Both the position numbers and the translations under genes were made by a program. From assembly GCA_003221075.1 (NCBI GenBank), contig QHUF01000184.1:1-10433 (forward strand): a stretch of DNA of 10,433 nucleotides, read 5' to 3'. The notes below the pieces were generated by a model. The model saw only the letters and a program-made list of their open reading frames with translations. It was not told where the DNA came from and ran no database searches. This document shows, one piece after another, positions 6,148-10,433 of this stretch (its first letter is position 1; each line of letters opens with the position of its first letter). The stretch comes from Gemmatimonadota bacterium (GTDB lineage: Bacteria; Gemmatimonadota; Gemmatimonadetes; Gemmatimonadales; GWC2-71-9).

Positions 6148-7629
6148 TCAGTTCGCCCCCAGGCTGCGCACCACTTCGCGCTCGTCGAACGGCTCCTTGG
6201 TGGTGCCGACGACCTGATACGTCTCATGCCCTTTTCCGGCGAGCAGGACCGTGTCCCCCTCACGCGCGAGCTCGAGCGCCTGACCGATCGCGGCGCGGCG
6301 ATCGACGATGCGATAATGCGGGCGGCCCCCCCCCGTCATCCCCGCGTCGATGTCGTCCAGAATCTTCTCTGGATCCTCGGTGCGCGGGTTGTCGGACGTC
6401 ACAATCGCGATGTCGGCCAGGCGCACGGCGATCTCGCCCATGGGGGCTCGCTTGCCACGGTCGCGGTCCCCGCCGGCGCCGAAGACGACGACCACCCGTC
6501 CGGAGGGTGACGTGACCTCCCGTACCGTCTCCAGCGCCCGTTCCAAGGCATCGGGCGTGTGGGCGTAGTCGCGCAGCACGACGCAGGGGTCCACGGCGAT
6601 CCGCTCCATCCGGCCCGGGACCTGCGGCGACGTCGCGAGCCGCTCGGCGACCACGTTGGGCGGCACGCCCAATCCCACTGCACAGGCCGCGACGCCCAGC
6701 GCATTCGCGACGTTGAACCGTCCGAGCAGCGGCAGCGCCACCGGAAAGCTTCCCCGCGTCGTCACGAGCGTGAAGCGCGCGCCCTTCGCATCGACTTGCA
6801 CGTCGCGTGCGGTCACGTCGGCCGCGGGCGTCGTCGCGGAGAACGTGATCCGGCGCGGCGACCGCGGCAGCCGTGCCCACGCCGCGTCGTCCGCATTGAT
6901 CACCGCCAGACCGCGCTCCGCCAGGTACCCGACCAGCTTGGCCTTGGCGACGAAATAGGCGTCGAACGTCTCGTGATAATCGAGATGATCGCGCGTCAGA
7001 TTGGTAAAGATCGCGGCGCAAAAGGTCAGGCCGTCGATGCGACCCTGATCGAGGCTGTGCGAAGAAACTTCCATGGCGACTCCCGCCGCGCCCCGATCCA
7101 CCAACTCGGCGAGTGTGGCCTGCAAGTCGATCGGCCCCGGCGTCGTGAGGTTGCCCGCCTCACTCCTGACCGCCGTACCCGCCGGATCGAACGCGCCCAG
7201 CGTCCCGATCGCCCCCATCGGCCAGAGCGCGCTCAACACATGACGAGCGAGAATAACCGAGGTCGTTTTTCCGTTCGTCCCGGTCACTCCGATCATCTGC
7301 AACCGTTCCGCCGGCTCGCGATACCACGCCTCGGCCGCGATCGCGGCGGCGCGCCGGCCGTTGCGGACCAGGATCTGCGGGAGGGCGACCGGCTGCCGCA
7401 CTTCGACCAGAGCCGCCGCCGCGCCGCGCGCCGCCGCGTCGGCGACGAAGGTATGGCCGTCGAGCGCCGCCCCGCGCACTGCGCAGAATAGCATCCCGCG
7501 CTCGTGCCGCCGCGCGTCGGCGGTGAGACCGGTGATCGCGAGCCTGGGATCGACGTGCGCGTCAGGCGCATCGACCAACGCGCCGGCGCGCGCCAGCGCG
7601 TCCACGACTTCCTGCAACGGTCTGCTCAC
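6148..7629 (-). CDS. murE: MurE, UDP-MurNAc-L-Ala-D-Glu–meso-diaminopimelate ligase
   Basis: MurE adds the third stem residue to UDP-MurNAc-L-Ala-D-Glu in the cytoplasm. The protein is 493 aa, typical for the family. The N-terminal UDP-binding domain spans roughly residues 1-110. The P-loop GVTGTNGKTTS lies at about 114-124, and LTTPGP is at about 161-166. EVSSHSLDQGR and FTNLTRDHLDYH follow, with the likely carbamylated lysine in FVAKAKL (about 229). The C-terminal domain has DYAHTPDAL, FGAGGDRDRGKR and DNPR at 413-416, which marks meso-DAP rather than L-lysine specificity, then GKGHE near 465-469. The GTG start at 7629 overlaps the TGA of the ftsI PASTA frame as GTGA. A run of nine G (coding strand) at 6326-6334 sits in frame. 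Confidence 0.96.
   Translation of the reverse strand: MSRPLQEVVDALARAGALVDAPDAHVDPRLAITGLTADARRHERGMLFCAVRGAALDGHTFVADAAARGAAAALVEVRQPVALPQILVRNGRRAAAIAAEAWYREPAERLQMIGVTGTNGKTTSVILARHVLSALWPMGAIGTLGAFDPAGTAVRSEAGNLTTPGPIDLQATLAELVDRGAAGVAMEVSSHSLDQGRIDGLTFCAAIFTNLTRDHLDYHETFDAYFVAKAKLVGYLAERGLAVINADDAAWARLPRSPRRITFSATTPAADVTARDVQVDAKGARFTLVTTRGSFPVALPLLGRFNVANALGVAACAVGLGVPPNVVAERLATSPQVPGRMERIAVDPCVVLRDYAHTPDALERALETVREVTSPSGRVVVVFGAGGDRDRGKRAPMGEIAVRLADIAIVTSDNPRTEDPEKILDDIDAGMTGGGRPHYRIVDRRAAIGQALELAREGDTVLLAGKGHETYQVVGTTKEPFDEREVVRSLGAN
6326..6334. repeat. Nine-base C/G homopolymer in murE
   Basis: A run of nine C on the plus strand encodes part of the MTGGGRP segment of MurE, near residues 431-437. 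The frame is intact through it. Homopolymers of this length are prone to slippage in replication and to sequencing errors. Confidence 0.9.
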
Positions 7630-7871
7630 GGGCGAGATAGAGGAGACGGTTCCGCGAACATGGTGACCGTCGTCCCCACCGCGGCATGTTCACCGGCGGC
7701 GGGCCAGGTGTGGTGAATGACGCCCCACCCCTTCACGACGACGCTGAAACCACGGGCGTGCAGCGTGCGGGCTGCCTCGCGCAACGGACGCCCCGTCACG
7801 TTCGGCACGATCCGGTCGGGCAGTGTCGCCGCGGTATCGGGGACGTACGGCCACTGCAGGACGTAGGGCAC
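7626..7871 (-). CDS. ftsI: Displaced C-terminal PASTA domain of FtsI
   Basis: This frame carries RIVPNVTGRPLREAARTLHARG (VPNVTG onward) through WPAAGEHAAVGTTVTMFAEP, a clear single PASTA domain of about 60 residues. PASTA domains occur at the C-terminus of some class B penicillin-binding proteins and bind or sense peptidoglycan. It is almost certainly the tail of ftsI rather than a separate gene. It continues the expected post-transpeptidase sequence, it has no ribosome site, and its TGA overlaps the murE GTG as GTGA. It lies one base out of register with the upstream ftsI frame. A stop at 7878-7880 closes this frame upstream, so the shift must fall very near 7870-7880. Confidence 0.85.
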   Translation of the reverse strand: MPYVLQWPYVPDTAATLPDRIVPNVTGRPLREAARTLHARGFSVVVKGWGVIHHTWPAAGEHAAVGTTVTMFAEPSPLSRP

Positions 7872-9471
7872 GACGCGTCACCGGTGCGGCGGTCTGCGCC
7901 GCGAAGTAACTGCCCCGCTGCGGATTGTCGATCTTCATCACCACCACGAGCTGCGGCTCATCGGCTGGAAACAGCGCCGCAAACGAGGCCGTATACTGCC
8001 CCGCCGCGTACCGCCCGCCGACCACGCGGCGGGCTGTGCCGGTCTTGGCAGCCAGCTGAAAGTTGGCGAGTGCGGCCTTCTCCGCCGTTCCGCCCGCGGC
8101 GACGACGCCGCGCAGCAAATCGCGCAACTTGGCCGCGACCTGGGGCGTCACCACCCGCCGCACCGGCTCAGGACGGTGCCGGTAGCGCACGGTGCCGTTG
8201 GGCGCACGGATCTCGCGAATCAGCGTCGGCTCGAGCAGCACGCCGTTGTTCCCGATCGCGCCGTATGCCGCCGCGAGCTGAATCGGCGTCACCGCAAGCT
8301 CGTAGCCGATCGCGAGACTCGCGGAGCTGGGACGCGACCACTCGCGGGGTGGCCGCAGCCGCCCCGGTGACTCGGCGGGAAACTCGACGCCGGTCGGGGC
8401 GCCGAAGCCGAACGCGCGCAGCACGCCGTACTGCTCGTCCGGACGCAGGCGCGACGAGAATTTCACGAGCGCGATGTTGCTGGATACCCGGATCGCATCG
8501 GCCAGGGTCAGGGACGGCAACGGGTGCTCATCCGTGACCACGCGATCACGCAGCCGGTAACGCCCCCCCTCCCCCGACACGTGCTCGCCGGGCCGGACAC
8601 GATCGAACGTGATCAGCGCCGCTGCCGCAAAGATCTTGGCGAGCGATCCCGGCTCGAAGGTTTCCGTGAACGCACTCGGCCGCATGCTGCCGTCGGCGCG
8701 CCGCGAGGCCACCGCCAGGATCTCGCCCGTTGCCGGATCGAGCATGACGACGTCGCCGCCCTCGGCTTCCATGTTGTCGATCGCGTCGTCGAGGGCGCGC
8801 TGCGCGATCTCCTGCAGCTCGGCGTCGAGCGTGAGCACGACGTCATTGCCGGCAACCGGCTCGGCGATCACCCGCGCGGGCGATTCGTATTCGCGGCCTG
8901 CGCGGTCTTTCAGCACCACGGCGGCTCCGGGCGTGCCCGCCAACAGGCTGTCGAGTAGCCGCTCCAGACCTGCGCCGCCTCCGCCGCCGCCTCGACCATC
9001 GTCGCCCACCCGTCCGATTATCGCGCGGGCAAATTCGGCCGATGGATAGAATCGCCGCAGGACGGGCTCGAGATGAATGCCCCGCATGGTGCGCAGCTGC
9101 TGTACGTCGAGCGTCGTAAACGGACCCGCGAACCAGGCGTAACGGCGGCGCAATGCGCGATCCACGTCGCGGGGCGCGAGCCTGAGCCAGTGCGCGATGA
9201 TCGCGGCATCGCGCGGCGGGTCCCGCAGCTCGTTCGGTGCGACGCCGACATGATACGTCTCCTGGGTGAGCGCCAGACCCAGCCCGTGGCGGTCGAACAG
9301 CGTGCCGCGCCGTGCCTCGAGCACGACGCGCTCGGTGCGCTGCGACCTGGCCGCGGCCGCGTACTTATGCCCTTCCAGCAGCTGGACCTGCGCCGCGCGC
9401 AGCACCAGCGCCAGCAGCGCGGCGCCGAGGCCGATCTCCACGACACGAAGGCGTACGAGGAGTTTGGCCAT
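7690..9471 (-). CDS. ftsI: FtsI (PBP3-type), septal peptidoglycan transpeptidase, frameshifted before its PASTA domain
   Basis: FtsI is a class B penicillin-binding protein: a membrane-anchored periplasmic transpeptidase that crosslinks septal peptidoglycan and partners with FtsW. A single membrane helix lies at about residues 9-28. A dimerisation domain follows (EARRGTLFDRHG near 52-63), then the transpeptidase domain. The three active-site motifs are SLAK at 276-279 (in EPGSLAK), SSN at 330-332 and KTG at 476-478 (in AAKTGTA). SLAK is a slightly unusual form, STFK-like being common. A glycine-rich run sits at about 159-167. Recognisable sequence ends at SYFAAQTAAPVTRR (about 534, position ~7870). 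The rest of this frame is an arginine-rich shadow, because the PASTA domain is in another frame. The ATG abuts the ftsL TAA. Confidence 0.92.
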   Translation of the reverse strand: MAKLLVRLRVVEIGLGAALLALVLRAAQVQLLEGHKYAAAARSQRTERVVLEARRGTLFDRHGLGLALTQETYHVGVAPNELRDPPRDAAIIAHWLRLAPRDVDRALRRRYAWFAGPFTTLDVQQLRTMRGIHLEPVLRRFYPSAEFARAIIGRVGDDGRGGGGGGAGLERLLDSLLAGTPGAAVVLKDRAGREYESPARVIAEPVAGNDVVLTLDAELQEIAQRALDDAIDNMEAEGGDVVMLDPATGEILAVASRRADGSMRPSAFTETFEPGSLAKIFAAAALITFDRVRPGEHVSGEGGRYRLRDRVVTDEHPLPSLTLADAIRVSSNIALVKFSSRLRPDEQYGVLRAFGFGAPTGVEFPAESPGRLRPPREWSRPSSASLAIGYELAVTPIQLAAAYGAIGNNGVLLEPTLIREIRAPNGTVRYRHRPEPVRRVVTPQVAAKLRDLLRGVVAAGGTAEKAALANFQLAAKTGTARRVVGGRYAAGQYTASFAALFPADEPQLVVVMKIDNPQRGSYFAAQTAAPVTRRALRPAVAVRPRYRGDTARPDRAERDGASVARGSPHAARPWFQRRREGVGRHSPHLARRR

Positions 9472-9768
9472 TTACGGCCGTTCTCGCGGTTGTGGAGGCA
9501 GCGCGGGGATCAAAATGATTTCTGTGTCAGCGGGCAAACGCAGTCCCAGCTTGCGGGCGCGCGGCAGCAGTACCGCCCGGCTCTGGGCGGTGCGCACGCG
9601 GCGATCCAGGTCGTCGCGGCGGCCTTCGAGCGACGCGCGCTCCGTGCGCAAGTCGGTGAGCGCGCGAGCGGAGTTGAGGGCGGACGTCTGCCGCGCGATC
9701 ACGGCCCAGAGCGCCGCAAGCAATGCGACGAGCCAGAAGGCGATCCAGTGGCGCCCTCTAAACGGCAT
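9472..9768 (-). CDS. ftsL: FtsL-like divisome protein
   Basis: This is a 98-aa bitopic protein with the layout of FtsL: a short N-terminal cytoplasmic end, one hydrophobic helix (about residues 8-24, WIAFWLVALLAALWAVI), then an extracytoplasmic charged, coiled-coil-like region rich in Leu and Arg (about 30-65). The end LPRARKLGLRLPADTEIILIP resembles the short conserved tail after the coil. FtsL forms a complex with FtsB/DivIC and FtsQ and activates FtsW-FtsI. Sequence conservation in this family is low, so position between rsmH and ftsI carries much of the evidence. The start overlaps the end of rsmH by 11 nt and the TAA abuts the ftsI ATG. No strong Shine-Dalgarno is visible, so coupling to rsmH is likely. 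Confidence 0.82.
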   Translation of the reverse strand: MPFRGRHWIAFWLVALLAALWAVIARQTSALNSARALTDLRTERASLEGRRDDLDRRVRTAQSRAVLLPRARKLGLRLPADTEIILIPALPPQPRERP

Positions 9769-10433
9769 CGGCCGCCGCAGTCTCGAAGCCGCGGAATTGC
9801 GCCGATCGCGCGCGGGGGTTGGACGCGATCTCGTCCGCCGAGGCGGATAGGGGTTTCTTCGTCAGCACGCGCCCGAGGGCCCGGCCCCGGCAGGTGCAAA
9901 TCGGCTGCCGCGGCGGACAGATACAGTCGCGACTCCATTCTCGAAACGCGTGCTTCACGATGCGGTCTTCACCGGAATGATAGGTGATGACGCCCAACCG
10001 GCCGCCGGGGACCAGCGTGTCGCGCAAGGCGGGCAATGCCGCGGCGAGGAGCTCGAGCTCCTCATTCACGGCGATGCGGAGCGCCTGGAACAGGCGCGCG
10101 AAATCGGGCGGACCCGAGCGTGGGCCCAGGACGGCGCGGATCGCATTCACGAAATCGTCGCTGATCGCGAAGGGAGCGGAGAGCCGGCGCCGGATGATCT
10201 CTTTCGCCAGCGCACGCCCGCGACGCTCGTCCGCATACTCGGTGAATACGGTCGACAAGCGCTCGACAGACCAGGTATTGAGAATGTCCCGCGCGGTAAT
10301 CCCCTGTCCCTTAACCCCAACCCCCAACCCCTGCATTCTCATATCGAGCGGTGCGCCGGGCCGAAAGGTGAACCCGCGTTCCAAGGTGTCGATCTGATGT
10401 GAGCTGACGCCCAGGTCGAGGAGGATGCGATCG
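9758..10433 (-). CDS. rsmH: RsmH (MraW), 16S rRNA m4C1402 methyltransferase, N-terminus outside window
   Basis: RsmH uses S-adenosylmethionine to methylate N4 of C1402 in 16S rRNA. The C-terminal 224 residues are present; roughly 90 N-terminal residues, including the main SAM-binding loop, lie beyond the right edge. The first full codon is at 10432. The visible part begins DRILLDLGVSS, followed by LERGFTFRPGAPLDMRM, the family's central signature. FNELE-like chemistry is seen in AVNEELE, then SGEDRIVKHAF, the cysteine cluster CICPPRQPICTC and the ending RVLTKKPLSASADEIASNPRARSAQFR. Between DMRM and TARDIL there are 12 residues where I recall 6 in E. coli, and this segment is encoded by a G-rich heptad repeat. 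The TAG lies inside ftsL. Confidence 0.95.
   Translation of the reverse strand, partial: DRILLDLGVSSHQIDTLERGFTFRPGAPLDMRMQGLGVGVKGQGITARDILNTWSVERLSTVFTEYADERRGRALAKEIIRRRLSAPFAISDDFVNAIRAVLGPRSGPPDFARLFQALRIAVNEELELLAAALPALRDTLVPGGRLGVITYHSGEDRIVKHAFREWSRDCICPPRQPICTCRGRALGRVLTKKPLSASADEIASNPRARSAQFRGFETAAADAV
10301..10331 (-). repeat. G-rich heptad array (G-quadruplex motif) inside rsmH
   Basis: On the coding strand this 31-nt tract has five G-runs of three to five bases separated by TT, TT, TTAA and ACA. It can be divided into imperfect heptads (GGGGTTG, GGGGTTG, GGGTTAA, GGGACAG, then GGG). It satisfies the usual four-run G-quadruplex pattern in both the non-template DNA and the mRNA. 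It encodes residues of the GLGVGVKGQG loop just after DMRM. Confidence 0.85.

Noticed and set aside
1079..6510. Long plus-strand open frames, for example 1079-2197, 3587-4783 and 5197-6510.
   Set aside because: They lie antisense to well-identified mur/fts genes and translate to arginine/alanine/glutamate-rich sequence without motifs, as expected for shadows in GC-rich coding DNA.
7626..7871. A free-standing small PASTA protein gene.
   Set aside because: There is no ribosome site at the GTG, the sequence continues the FtsI C-terminus, and its stop overlaps murE as an ftsI stop would. A displaced FtsI tail fits better.

Overview
The window is a stretch of a bacterial division and cell wall (dcw) cluster, read entirely on the minus strand. 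In transcription order (right to left) it holds rsmH (5' end outside the window), ftsL, ftsI with a C-terminal PASTA domain, murE, murF, mraY, murD, ftsW, murG and the first 18 codons of murC. The DNA is strongly GC-rich, so long open frames on the plus strand are only shadows. MurE carries the DNPR signature of meso-diaminopimelate-adding enzymes, which points to a Gram-negative-type peptidoglycan. High GC, this gene order, an FtsI with a single PASTA domain and the style of the MurG sequence suggest Gemmatimonadota or a close relative. That placement is inference.

The genes work together. MurE, MurF, MurD and the partial MurC are cytoplasmic ligases that build UDP-MurNAc-pentapeptide. MraY loads it onto undecaprenyl phosphate (lipid I), and MurG adds GlcNAc (lipid II). 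FtsW polymerises glycan at the septum, FtsI crosslinks it, and FtsL links them to the rest of the divisome. RsmH methylates 16S rRNA and usually sits at the front of this cluster. Junctions are very tight: 4-nt overlaps at ftsI tail/murE, mraY/murD and murD/ftsW, a 1-nt overlap at murF/mraY, exact abutment at ftsL/ftsI and murE/murF, and an 11-nt overlap at rsmH/ftsL. One long operon with translational coupling is the natural reading.

The cluster is ordinary in content, but several things break the pattern. (1) The ftsW/murG junction is split by a 116-bp palindromic, heptad-repeat element flanked by 5-bp direct repeats (tcatg). Removing it and one repeat copy restores a 4-nt ATGA overlap with a well-spaced Shine-Dalgarno. 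(2) ftsW is broken: its first membrane helix is in one frame, the rest in another, and roughly one to two helices are missing between them. (3) ftsI is frameshifted just before its PASTA domain. (4) Imperfect short tandem repeats (7- or 8-nt units) lie inside coding sequence: a G-quadruplex-like heptad array in rsmH, an octad array encoding the N-terminus of MurF, and a perfect doubled 14-mer over a conserved MurF motif. I see no CRISPR array, tRNA, insertion sequence with a transposase, or defence genes.
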